Counted from the first letter of the stretch, positions 8,427 through 17,816 are shown. The stretch is 21,232 nt of DNA from Larix sibirica (GCA_004151065.3 NWUY0300040404.1:39558-60789), one strand, 5' to 3'. Made by a program: numbers and translations. Notes: generated by a model not told the origin, from the sequence alone.

Positions 8427-9598
8427 CTAACAAGATGTATTTTATTCTTATCCAAGTGTCTTAATAATGGGTTTAGGAATGTATTCTATTGAAAACTAGT
8501 AAACCAAAATACCCGTCAATACTGACTTCAAAAGTGTTAGTCTTCCACCCAGAGTGAACGATCTATAGGTTCAATTTCTGATCCTTTTCTCAATTTTTTT
8601 AATCAAACATCTCTAATCATTTGACCTGTAGTAGTTTGGTTTTAGGTAGTAACCCAGATATCGAAATCCATCCTCCAAGTTGGCATCCTGAAAAGGTATT
8701 ATATCTTTCATCTCCATCATCACTGTCGGGTCTATTTTATGGCATAAGAAAGTGGATTTTGAGCTGCTGATTTCCATTCCTGAAGCAACACAAAAGATTT
8801 TTATAATACTTGCAAATGGTTTCCAATCATCCTTTGAGCCCCTACCAAACATAATAACATTATTCACACACAAGATATGAGTAATGAATACAGAAGCAAT
8901 GATTTTTATCCCTTTAAGTTTTCCTTCTCTTCTAGCGTTATGAATGAGGTTACTTAGGCCTTCAATAAAAACAAGGAAAAGTAATGGCGATAATGGACAT
9001 CCTTGTATAATACCCCTAGAACCATGAAAACATTTGGTAGGGGATCCATTTACGAGAACCAAGAGATTTGCAGTTGTAACACAGGCCATAATATAGTTCG
9101 TCACTTCAAGGGGAAGCCCTGAAGTAGGGTCATTCTCAGGTACACGCAATTAACCCAGTCATATGCTTTGACCAAATCCATTTTGAGGATTGCAACATCA
9201 ATATTCTTCAATTTTATAGAGTGAATACATTCCTGGGTAACCCCCACAGCATCCAGGATTTGTCCGTTGGTTAGGAAGCCAAATTGTTCCTTAGTCATCA
9301 TATCATCCAGTTTTGGTCTAAGCCTGTTGGCTATGATGTTAGTTATGGATTTATAGACCATATTACATAATGGAATTGGTCTAAAGTCATTAAAGCTATC
9401 CGGTTTATTCTTTTTTCGTATGAGGGCAATATATGTTTGATTGAGAGATATTGAAACAAACCCCTCAATTCTAGAATGTCCAGTCATATGTAGAAGTTCA
9501 TTCACCATGATATCAAAAAAAGCCAAGAACAGTTCAACTGTCCATCCATCCGGTCCCGGGATCTTATCATGAGCAAAGGATTTAAGAACATCCTCCAA
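8427..9598 (-). pseudogene. LINE-B ORF2: reverse transcriptase with NN in place of the DD pair
   Basis: Motifs on the minus strand in order: DKIPGPDGWTVELF, FNDFRPIPLCNMVYKSITN, EQFGFLTNGQILDAV, AILKMDLVKAYDWVN (first Asp kept), then after a frame change near 9130 GSRGIIQGCPLSPLLF, ILCVNNVIMFG, ISSSKSTFLCH and FRYLGYYL. The YxDD box reads CVNN; the two Asn codons are at 8864-8859, each one G-to-A change from Asp. Between 8612 and 8427 no long frame is open, but RLTLLKSVLTGILVYQFS is readable as the thumb. Catalytically dead as sequenced. Confidence 0.9.
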
Positions 9599-9666
9599 CT
9601 CTTGAAGTGTGACTGGTTCCCCGATTTTCTTTCCTTCCTCACTATTGAAAACTGTAGGAAAGTGTT

Positions 9667-10609
9667 TTATGACATGAAGTAGTTCACCAATGTTTCTATC
9701 CTCTTGATCTTTGAAAAGCTTAAAGAAGTGATGTATAGCTGAGGATTTATATCTTCCACTTTATGAAAGGCTATACCATCCTCATTTTTAATATCCCTAA
9801 TGGTATTAGTGTTTCTTCTAAAAGTGGCATAATTATGGAAGAAACGTGTATTGTTGTCCCCCAATTTTAGCCAAATAGCCCTGCTTTTGAGGCGCCAAGC
9901 CATCTCTTCATGTTGTAATATCTAAGCTTGAGGACCAAGCAGTCCATTGGAGAGGTATCCTCATCAACAGGGTACTTTTTCCAACAATCTTTTACCAAAT
10001 TATAGAATTCAGGGTCTGAAATCCAGGAATTGTTAAATTTGAAAGGGTAAGTATGCCCAGATTTGAAACCATCCAACTGTAGAACAACTGGGAAATGATT
10101 GGAAATGGAAGATTTGATATCCCAAGTTCTAAACTTTTTCAGAGATTCAATAATTTGTTCACCCATTATAACACGATCCAATATTTTACTAACTGCTTCA
10201 CTACCATTTCTGCCATTATTCCAAGTTGGCCCAATGACTTGGGGATCTATCAAGCCCGAATCTATTAGGATACTTTTGAAAAAATCCTGAAGTGGGTCTA
10301 CTCTATCCCTATCCCCCCATATCTCTGATGTAGATAAAGTGAAGTTTAAATCCCTTGCTATGATCATATTTGGAATCTTCAGAATTCCAGAATCAGAGAG
10401 GGAGGACCAAAATTCCTCTCTATGGTTGTAAGGCCATAACAAGTTAGGATCGATATCTCCAGTTTCCCTTCAAGAAAAAATCCTTCTAATAGGATGTCAT
10501 CCACTGTTTTCAAAGGTTTCAAATCAACAACCCAAGGATTCCAACAGGATAAGATACCCCCATAGAGACCATTAGAGTCTAAAGCACAAACCTCCCATGT
10601 AGGTAGCAA
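9667..10609 (-). pseudogene. LINE-B ORF2: C-terminal part of the endonuclease and linker
   Basis: The minus frame from 10609 reads WEVCALDSNGLYGGILSCW, matching the middle of L1 endonucleases. The next frame (10442-9867) has IIARDLNFTLSTSEIWGD (GDxN motif degraded to ARDLN), ILDRVIMGE and SSISNHFPVVLQLD (SDHxP with Asp changed, His kept). The next (9903-9667) has the linker AWRLKSRAIWLKLGDNNTRF. The start of the domain, with SWNVRGL and the catalytic Glu of QETK, is not found between here and ORF1, where only about 25-60 bases remain. An internal deletion across the ORF1/ORF2 junction is the likely cause. Confidence 0.83.
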
Positions 10610-10632
10610 ATTTGTAAAAGGTAGGATATAAA

Positions 10633-12252
10633 TTAGTCCACTAATTGACTGGGCAGACTCACTCTAAGGGCCCAAGAGGTGGTGGTCTGATAATCCTTTG
10701 CAGTACAGTGGTTTTCCTCATGTAATATTTTAAAAAGCAGGATGAAGACATTACCAACTTCCAGAGAGTCTGACGAGTTTTTAAGGGCTTTCTTTTTTCG
10801 AATTGTGACATTTTGGTGTCTTGGGGTTGAGACAGGGAGAAGCCCGGGGTTTGATGAAGGCTTCTTCGAAAAGACCTGGATGGGAGATTTTTTATCAAAA
10901 CTTTCTAAAGGGGGAACGATATGAGAGGGAAACAGAAACTCCCTAGAGTTTCTCTCGAAATTGACCTCCATTGTATTTTTGACAGGGTCTATATACTCTG
11001 TATTTACAATAAGAGGTGATTTTGCAAGTTCCTCTTTTCCTATGGCTAAAGAAAGCTTCGGAGCAGCAACATCTAGGTCAATAGGCTAAGTAGGATTGCT
11101 ACCAAGAAATAAATTTTGTTTCAAACCATCAGATTTAACCCCCATCGATCTTCTTTTATCAAGTTCTTTCTAAGCACTTAAATAAAAGTCTAACCCTGCC
11201 CTAGTTACACCTTCATACACAGTGGGGTCAAATTTATCCATACCTTGAGAATCGTTTATAAGCATAGCCGGTGATTCACCAAGTTCCATATCAGGTTTGT
11301 GTGCATCCATGTTGAGAAGCGACTATGTTCCAGAAATCTGAGTATTGTTCCCAGTCTTTGAGTCCCCCGATAGAGAATCACTATAACATTCAGAAACATC
11401 ACCAAAGAGTAGTATGGGGCATTTTTCCTTTAAGTGACCCATCTCATTGCAGTAATGGCATTGGAATGGAATATTATAATATTTCATCTTTTGATTGATC
11501 ACTCACTCTCCCCAATGGATATCTATGACATCCAGAAGTCCCTTTGTGACATTGAGTTCTATCATAACTGCAACAACACGCTTGTCCACACCATGAAGCA
11601 ATTTTTTATCCATTTTGATAAACGTGTCGAGATTGTTAACAAGCCCAATGAAAACATTCTCTGTACAAAGCTCGATGGGAAACCCCTATATTAAGCACCA
11701 GATATGTCAACGTGTCGTGCGCTCAGTTTCAGGGTTAAATTGTTAATGCCATCTCTTTAATACCATAGATCCGCCCTTTATCAATCAAATTTTGTTGAGA
11801 ACCCTAGGGACATCTTCCAGCTTTGGAAAAACAAAGCAGATCCATATGTTGGCGAGCATGGTCGTTCTGGGCGCATAGTCAAATAATGGCATCCAAGTCT
11901 TATTTACCCACTCGATTAATTAAGATCTGGTGACCCTGGTATACTCAAATCTCCCCGCCACCGCCCTAGTGGCAGAAATCTCAGCTATGTCCATGTTTAT
12001 GTCCTTCCAAAGGACATAGTTTTTTTTCTCAGATAATACTTTGAAGGATTTGGCTCTTCACCTGGATCTGGCATGCTCCCCAGTCATGGTAGATAGCAAA
12101 TTTCCAATTGGTTTTAGAGTGGATCCATTCCCATCTAAACCCTCTGAATGTCTTGTTGCAGATTTAGACCCGGATTCCAAAAAGGCCGGAACATGTTTAC
12201 TACGTTTATCCCCAGACCCACCTGGCGGCACACTTTGGTTGTAGGGACACAT
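10633..12252 (-). pseudogene. LINE-B ORF1: gag-like RNA-binding protein with CCHC knuckle, broken
   Basis: The minus frame begins MCPYNQSVPPGGSGDKRSKH at 12252 and continues after a shift near 12058 as YVLWKDINMDIAEISATRAV. A region with WICFVFPKLEDVPRVLN recalls the DUF4283 fold. The zinc knuckle at 11460-11419 is complete: CHYCNEMGHLKEKC, CX2CX4HX4C. The C-terminal part is Ser/Pro/Lys-rich (for example SHIVPPLESFDKKSPIQVFS), and the last open piece ends at 10633. Stops are frequent between 12050 and 11000. The start was chosen as the first Met of a frame leading into ORF1-like sequence; it could lie further upstream. Confidence 0.75.
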
Positions 12253-12700
12253 GGAGAGTGATTTACCCTTTCACTGACAAATGTTAGGAGACAATATAGT
12301 AAACCAAACCATCCAGAAAGGTAGCAAAAAAATAGAAGTGTCCAAAAAGAGAAAACGACAGCCACGTGATTTTGAGAAAAAGTAGAACCCCGAGAATAAA
12401 CCCCAAGAGACATTTATAAAAGGAAGGCAGGGTTGAAGCAAATATTTAGTAATCCTAAAAAAAACCTAGGACTAGTAGTCTCCAAGTTGATCTTAGCAGA
12501 AAAAATGAAGGTTCCCACTTTTTTTAAACTTGGTTGATACTAGGCCCGCGCATGCGCATGCTGAACTCCAAGCCTTCTAATATTAATTGAAAACCCTAGC
12601 TAGGGTTTTTCCAGGAGAACACAGAAAAAACTCCATTCATCATCTCAAATTTGAAGTCCACATTGTTAGGAAGTCTGAATGAACTCTATATGATGTATCG
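12253..12700 (-). other. Presumed leader of LINE-B
   Basis: This stretch precedes ORF1 on the minus strand. It contains a 20-bp palindrome (12590-12609), an alternating purine-pyrimidine tract of 15 bases (12547-12561) and an open frame from 12413 with a hydrophobic segment that I judge non-coding. L1 elements use an internal promoter in the leader, so promoter elements would be expected here. The outer limit is not certain. Confidence 0.45.
12590..12609. repeat. Perfect 20-bp palindrome made of two inverted teloboxes
   Basis: The half-site AAAACCCTAG is followed at once by its reverse complement, with no spacer. Each half contains AAACCCTA, the plant telobox / telomere-repeat core bound by Myb-type TRB proteins. 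It could be a dimeric binding site in the LINE-B leader, or a stem in its RNA. Confidence 0.85.
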
Positions 12701-12712
12701 ATATCGTACTTT
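12701..12712. repeat. Candidate imperfect TSD of LINE-B, 5'-side copy
   Basis: ATATCGTACTTT, one mismatch to 106-117. If real, it sets LINE-B's 5' end at 12700. Confidence 0.3.
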
Positions 12713-13401
12713 GTAGTTATCAATATACCAAACAACTGAAAAATGGAACCAAAACGATCTCTACTTTGCATTAATAAAACAATTGATCCGCTAAAGTGAC
12801 AAGTACAAAGCTAGTCAAATAGTAACCCGCACAGAAATCGAGAATATGGAAGAGAGATTGACGAAATGGAGGAGGAACTTGCTCAGCTGCTGTTGCAAAA
12901 TAAGAAAATCAAATTAATAATTCATTATATGGAAAAGGTTGTTAAACTATGCACAATATTTTTGTTGTCTTGCTCTTATATCTTATGTCATCATTTTTTG
13001 AAAGGTTTATATTATAGGAGTAGTATACTTGTTAAACGAATTTGACTTCCCGATGACTTTCTTTTTAGGCCACATTTTTTTCGGGAGGTCACTTTCGTCT
13101 CCTCCGTTAATGCCTGCTTCCATCTCCTTCGTTAATGGCTTTGTTAGTTTACATATGGCACCTTCGTTGAATTCTTCTAGCTTGTAGAGGAGATTTAATG
13201 CACATGTGGTTCATTAACTGCAAACCACCCTCCACCATGTGAAGACCAATTCCTCAATATAGCCATGTCAGGTGTTTGTGCTTAAATATTTTTGATCAAT
13301 TTCCTCCCGCTTCAAAGTTGTTTAGTAAATGGTGGCGGAGATACTTGGTTACTACAAGGAATCTATTTAAGGTATGGAGATGATTCTATTTCCTCACACA
13401 A
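12713..13401. other. Unassigned AT-rich stretch between LINE-B and LINE-C
   Basis: No domain, RNA gene or complete mobile element recognised. It contains a short coiled-coil-like frame (12866-13045) and a few near-repeats of CTCCGTTAATG / CTTCGTTAATGG around 13099-13140. It may be the only host sequence between the nested elements, or an unrecognised non-coding element. Confidence 0.5.
12866..13045 (+). other. Short open frame, 59 codons, coiled-coil start and hydrophobic middle
   Basis: Not recognised. Begins MEEELAQLLLQNKKIKLI and continues into VVKLCTIFLLSCSYILC, a possible membrane segment, with a basic end and TGA at 13043-13045. The same frame is open back to 12815 and adds NREYGREIDE. 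It could be a fragment of a host exon or chance in AT-rich DNA; no splice sites or neighbours support it. Confidence 0.2.
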
Positions 13402-13409
13402 TTTTTTTT

Positions 13410-13718
13410 ATGTACATTCATGTTTTGTTTGTAAGTAAAACATTATATTATCAGCGAAAAGAGTTACATGGATGTCAGAAATTCCTGCCAGCGAGAAGGC
13501 AACTCGGCATGGTGTTATCCCTTCCAAAATCCCCTATATTATTCATAACCTACTCACTAACTTCTATTACAATAAGGTAATTCATCCCAAACTCTTATCA
13601 GAACTAAAGCCTAGAGCCTAGACCTCTCATATACCCCCATACCCCAGTACAACATAGAGAACAACATAAACTGCCGAAGAAAAACATAGAGGACAACATA
13701 AAGCACAGATGCTTAGCT
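13410..13718 (-). other. LINE-C 3' UTR
   Basis: About 310 bases between the third-frame stop and the A-run. No coding potential seen. The imperfect inverted repeat TGCCAGCGAG (13486-13495) / CTCGGCA (13503-13509) could form a weak stem. Confidence 0.5.
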
Positions 13719-14371
13719 TTACTTCTTTGGATGATCCGTCTCAGGACACATAGATGTTCCTAGCTGATGAGCAGAACTGGAACCGGGAGTATCCTCAGCT
13801 GCTCATGCGGCCCTTTTTCCTGCAACAGTTAGGTGCTGCTCTTGAATGTTTCCACCAGGAACCAAGGGCTGAATGCTTCCACTAGGGACCGAGGGGTCCG
13901 GGCTAGGTGGGGGATAAAGCAGAATTCGCATTTTCATTGTCATCAAATCAATCTTCTTATGCATTATCTTGCAGTCACGGTGGTTCTCTTTCCATGATTG
14001 CATCGGACCCATTTCTCTCGTTGCCTTGTTTTCACGATCCATCAGAACATGTGCGAGCATCCCTTTCGTTACCTAGTAGGTGGTCACAATGCGGTCATAG
14101 GATACTAGACAACCCACATTCGTGCTAGGTTCGTGGATCCATTCCTCCACCTCCATCTTAATATCTTCCATATTCTACTCATTTACTTGAGTCAAGAGTC
14201 CCTTCTCCACTCACTTAATTCCCCCCCGAACCATCTTGGGGATTCGTTCATAGAAGAACCGAGCAGCCTGGGTGGATTTTCTCTGTTCACAGGTGACTCG
14301 CTTTGGATTAACAGACTTTCCTCTTAGGGTGTTCTTCCCCCCTCTTTTGATCGGATTCCCCTTGGAGCCAT
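13719..14371 (-). pseudogene. LINE-C third frame: basic, coiled-coil and Pro-rich protein after RNase H
   Basis: Not recognised. An ATG at 14371-14369 starts MAPRGIRSKEGG. A G-run then shifts to a single frame kept for about 200 codons to TAA at 13721-13719, broken only by stops at 14213, 14177, 14075 and 13805. Order: a basic N-terminus (KNTLRGKSVNPKRVTCEQRK), QAARFFYERIPKMV, an acidic helix MEDIKMEVEEWIHEP, VGCLVSYDRIVTTY, a charged helical part with MDRENKATREMG and KIMHKKIDLMTMKMR, then a Pro/Ser tail PPPSPDPSVPSGS ending ETDHPKK. The TGA at 13805 may be a decayed CGA. One frame over this length with varied composition argues for a real former gene. It lies between ORF2 and the 3' UTR, as in LINE-A. 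Confidence 0.6.
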
Positions 14372-14466
14372 GCTCTACCACCGAAGGGGGCGATAAAAGT
14401 CTACACACACCCACAATCAGGTGAAATCTCTCAGAATCCCCTCAAGTAAGCTTAGGTTGGGTGGTT

Positions 14467-15346
14467 TCATGTGGGCCTCAACTTGCCCCCCTTCTTTATA
14501 GCCTTCAATTCATCTCTTTCCTTAATTACTTCCATCATTTGATGACCCTTTGTATCTTGCTGTACAGATCCACCAGGACTGACATCCTCTTGCCTCATTT
14601 CTTCGTATGGTGATCGTTGGTCGAGGACTATCCGGAACCCTATCCCCATTATTGCCCACTTGGGGATTTAAATGTGCAGACTGTCGAAGGTAGAATTGAT
14701 TGGTGTCATCGTCATCGGCAGGTGGGCGGTCATCAGTTCTCGTAATAACATTTAATCCAACCACGTGGTGAATTGCCTGAGCCTCGGGCCTAAGATTCAT
14801 GTTGCCATCTCTCACGCTTGGATGTGGTATGTCCTGATGTGCCAGCTGGGAGAAATTTGGGACCCAGTCATGAGATCCAAAATCTAATAGTTGGCCTTCT
14901 TTGCTTCGGATTTTGGCATCTTCTCCAACGTTTTCAAAACAATCTACCACTTTGTTGTTGTCTCTCCTTACATGGACAAAGGTCCACGTGTGGGGCTCAC
15001 TAAGGAGGGTGAACAAGTCTTCCACCCTGTGGGAAAGCCTCCAGTTGTCTACCACCTTGGAAGCCTTTTTCCCAAGCTGGAGATTTTTTTCCATGTGTAT
15101 GATAAGCTTTGAATCGCCCTCCATAATGAGTGGTTCCCAGTTTTCCCTCTTTGCCAGCTTCAACCCATAGAGAAAACCTTCGATCTCGGTAGCATTATTT
15201 GTATCCAGTACAATGTAGCCATGGTATATCTGCATGATGTGGCCCTCCGTGTTGCAGACCACGCCTCTGAAAGCAGTTGAACTCGGGTTGTCTTTCGAGG
15301 CTCCATCGAAGTTCAGTTTAAATGAGCCATCCAGGGGGGGGACCAA
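14467..15346 (-). pseudogene. LINE-C ORF2: RNase H domain with long C-terminal extension
   Basis: The minus frame is open from 15346 to 14522. RNase H motifs are FKLNFDGASKDN (Asp), DTNNATEIEGFLYGL (Glu), LIMEGDSKLIIHME (Asp) and HVRRDNNKVVDCFEN (Asp), so all four acidic residues are present. About 130 residues follow the domain, with an acidic patch (RPPADDDDTNQFYL). Near 14640 an overlapping frame (14649-14467) reads RSPYEEMRQEDVSPGGSVQQ and ends AIKKGGKLRPT, which looks more protein-like than the end of the first frame, so a frameshift there is likely and the true stop would be near 14467. Confidence 0.87.
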
Positions 15347-15373
15347 GTGTTTGGGCTGCTTTGATCAATCTTC

Positions 15374-15859
15374 TTAACTCTCCTTTTGATCCATTTTGGT
15401 CGTTTTTATTAAGACCATAGCATTTATTATTCTCTGCTCCAGATCGCCCATTTCCCAATCTTTATCATCCCATGGGGTGATCTTTACTGTCTCTTGAATA
15501 TGAGTCTCGATTTTATTCCAGAAAATTTGGGTGGAAGATTGGGAGTTATGGAAGATTATGCGATTGCGTTCCTTCAATGCCTCCCACATCAGGAAACCCA
15601 AGAACATGAGCCATATATACATCACAATAGGATTCTTGAAAGATTTTATGTCCCACTCCCTGAGTGTTTGGTCTGGTTGATCATGCTGTTGATTCGAGCA
15701 TATGAATATTTCAGCGCCTCTATCCCAAAGGGCCGAGGCAAATGGGCATGAGTCCAAAAGGTGATTCATAGTTTCTTCGTCATTGGAACACATGGGGCAT
15801 TGCGAGGGTCTTATGACACCCCTCTTCTTAAGATTTTTCCCTGTTATAATCCTCCTTTA
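15374..15859 (-). pseudogene. LINE-C ORF2: zf-RVT knuckle and connection
   Basis: The zinc motif lies at 15799-15746: a Cys-Pro-Met-Cys start, then SNDEETMNHLLDSC, spacing CX2CX8HX4C as in LINE-A and LINE-B. After it come ASALWDRGAEIF, the connection LMFLGFLMWEALKERNRIIF and a helical linker up to the stop at 15374. RNase H follows 28 bases further on in another frame. Confidence 0.86.
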
Positions 15860-17482
15860 GACCACCAGCCGTACAAAGGTGGCTACTTTCGACTGGGGGT
15901 TGGGTTTCCATATGTCCTTTGCAGGTCGTTCCTCTTGATTTGTCCATAACTCATAAGCTTCTTTGGTTCTAAAATTACCTTTGGTGGCATATCCCCATCG
16001 TAGTTTGTCTGGGCCACTTTTATTCTTTATGCTTCTTTCTTGGAGGGACTGCTCTATATGTCTGTAATCCTCATATGGGCATCGATGGTGCCACTCATGA
16101 TATTCATCTCTATCCAACACCATCCTCCAGAAGTGATTGAATTTGATTAGCCCAAGATCCCTGCCAAGAATCCTCCCAGAAGTTCGCCGACCTTCTATCC
16201 CTGATTTCCCAGAAGCTGCGGCCCTGTATGATTCTTCTGCTATTGAGGGCAGTCTTCTAGATGTGTGATCCTTGAACCTCCTCATTGAATCTAATGAGTT
16301 CCTACTTTGGTCTATCCTGAGCATATTTTACATGACACATTTTTTCCCAAGGTTCCGAGTTATGCGTGACCCAGTTCCACCAAATTTCGCCCCCCAGTGC
16401 CTCACTATTCGTTTCCGGGTCTCTAAGGCACAGACCCCCTTTGGTTTTAGGTTTACACAGCTTATCCCAACTGACAAGAGACCACTTTGGTTTCTCCAGG
16501 ATACCTCCCCATAAGAATTTGTGCTGTAAGCTTCTCATTTCCTTGGTGATGGATTTGGGAGCTGCCATGACAAAGAAGAGGTATATGGGAATTTCCTGAA
16601 GAACATATTTAAGGAGGATGAGTCGACTGGCGAGGTTAAGAGGTCGAAGTGCCCATTTGGTCAACTTTTTCCTCATGTGGTCTGATAAATCAACCCAAGA
16701 AACTATCTCGATGACTCCTTCAGCCAGCGGGGCTCTAAGTTATTTGGACGAAAGGGAGCTCCCTTGGAATCCCAAGATCCGAAGAATGTTCCTTTGGGAT
16801 ACACAAGGGGTATTGAAGAAGAAAAATTATGATTTTTCTCTGTTTATTTCCAAACTTGAGGCCTTCAAAAATGTATTGAGGCCTTTCTTGAAGGCTCTAG
16901 CTTTCTAGACAGAGGGATGTTTCCATGAGCATTGTATCATCAACAACTTGCTGATGGGTTTGTTTATCAGCTCCTTGGTGGATATTGAGGCCTCTAATTT
17001 CTCCATTATCAGTCATGGCTTTGATCAATCTGTTAAGACCCTCAACCATCAGGATGAAAAGGAACGGGGATAGAGGATCCCCCCGCCGAATGTCTCTAGT
17101 AGGACATAAAGTTTAAGTAGGAGATGCATTAAGCAGGATCGAGAAAAATGTAGACGATGTCATGTTCATGACCCAGTCTGAATTAAAACCATATGCTTTG
17201 AGCATTTCTCTCATAAACTGCCAACTCAATTTGTCATAGGCTTTTGAAATATCCAATTTGAGCAACATCCCTTGTATTTTAGAGACCTTTAGGGAATGGA
17301 TGATTTCATGAACCAAAATTACACAATCAAGAATCTCACGGCCTTCCACAAAGCCATATTGCTACGGAGAGATCAAGTTGGGGAGAATGAGCTTCAGCCT
17401 ATTTTCCATGACTTTTGTTATAATTTTGTATATCACATTACAAAGAGCAATGGGTTGAAATTTATCTGGTGTTGTACTTAAG
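15857..17482 (-). pseudogene. LINE-C ORF2: reverse transcriptase, 5' part cut off by LTR-D
   Basis: On the minus strand the frame begins at the insertion point with STTPDKFQPIALCN, then YGFVEGREILDCVILVHEI, MLLKLDISKAYDKLSWQFM (first catalytic Asp), DIRRGDPLSPFLFILMVEGL, QQVVDDTML (catalytic Asp pair at 16941-16936, intact), then the thumb LNLASRLILLKYVLQEIPIY and KFLWGG, and SWDKLCKPKTKGGLCLRD. A TAG at 17364-17362 replaces a probable Gln. There are stops and frame changes between 17113 and 16676, and the connection reopens at 16324-15857. The upstream RT motifs are absent because LTR-D interrupts the domain. Confidence 0.9.
17478..17482. repeat. Candidate 5-bp target site of LTR-D (one copy)
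   Basis: TTAAG directly abuts the proposed LTR end. LTR elements duplicate 4-6 bp; the partner copy would be beyond the right edge, so this is only a prediction. Confidence 0.35.
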
Positions 17483-17580
17483 TGGATTTCATAGTTACCA
17501 TCGATACATGATATAGAATAAACAAGCAATTAGATATATATGAACACAAGATAAGAAATGGTGGAAGAGCCAACAAGTCT

Positions 17581-17586
17581 TTTATT
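17581..17586 (-). promoter_or_regulatory. Polyadenylation signal in the LTR
   Basis: AATAAA on the minus strand, 70 bases after the TATA-like box, in the position expected near the R/U5 border. Confidence 0.5.
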
Positions 17587-17655
17587 ACTCAGGACAAGTG
17601 CAAAGATGCGTTACAATGCCTCAGTGTTGTTCTCTATGTATCTGACTCTCCAACC

Positions 17656-17665
17656 TATATGTATA
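17656..17665 (-). promoter_or_regulatory. TATA-like box in the LTR
   Basis: TATACATATA on the minus strand, about 150 bases into the LTR: a plausible core promoter element. Confidence 0.45.
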
Positions 17666-17816
17666 GTTTACAAACAATTACATAACGATCTGTCGGTTCA
17701 CTAACAGACGTGACTAACTGAATCGACATGTAGTGGTAAACACGACTATTCGACATGTTTTATGAAGTGGTCGAACGGAGGACCTAGTCGGGCGACCGGC
17801 CTAGGATTCTCCAACA

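Larger units (their letters stand above)
6781..12700 (-). mobile_element. LINE-B: L1-type LINE, body, split by LINE-A
   Basis: On the minus strand, from high to low coordinates: a presumed leader (12700-12253), ORF1 (12252-10633), an ORF2 with partial endonuclease, RT, zf-RVT and RNase H (to 6845), then the 3' UTR, which continues at 257-115 beyond LINE-A. Joined length would be about 6.1 kb. It is more AT-rich than LINE-A and LINE-C and its protein motifs differ, so it belongs to another lineage. It is badly decayed: several catalytic residues are changed and the N-terminal part of the endonuclease cannot be found. The right boundary is uncertain and rests on an 11/12 candidate duplication. 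Confidence 0.85.
13402..17482 (-). mobile_element. LINE-C: 3' part of an L1-type LINE with RNase H
   Basis: On the minus strand from 17482 downward: RT from FQPIALCN onward, thumb, connection with zf-RVT, RNase H, a further basic/coiled-coil frame (14371-13719), a 3' UTR and an A8 run (13409-13402) read as the tail. The element is cut inside RT at about 17482 by the LTR of LTR-D; the rest should lie beyond the window, so its 5' side and its target duplication cannot be checked. The RNase H resembles LINE-A's in having all four acidic residues, but the proteins are clearly different. Confidence 0.88.
17483..17816 (-). repeat. 3' LTR of LTR-D, about 334 bp
   Basis: On the minus strand it starts TGTTGGAGAATCCTAGG at 17816 and ends in CA at 17484-17483. 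It contains a TATA-like TATACATATA (17665-17656) and, 70 bases later, AATAAA (17586-17581), the order expected of U3-R-U5. It is preceded by the purine run GGAGAGA. The sequence TGTTGGAGA occurs twice, at 17827 and 17816; the second was chosen as the start because the purine run abuts it. The 5' LTR is outside the window, so the ends are not confirmed. Confidence 0.65.

Noticed and set aside
12135-12413. 92-codon minus frame with a strongly hydrophobic stretch, possible small membrane protein
   Set aside because: It overlaps the ORF1 start of LINE-B, has no neighbours or family features and lies in presumed leader sequence.
14522-15346. Intact host RNase H-like gene
   Set aside because: It continues the zf-RVT and RT modules of LINE-C in the same order and strand as in LINE-A, with frameshifts between modules.
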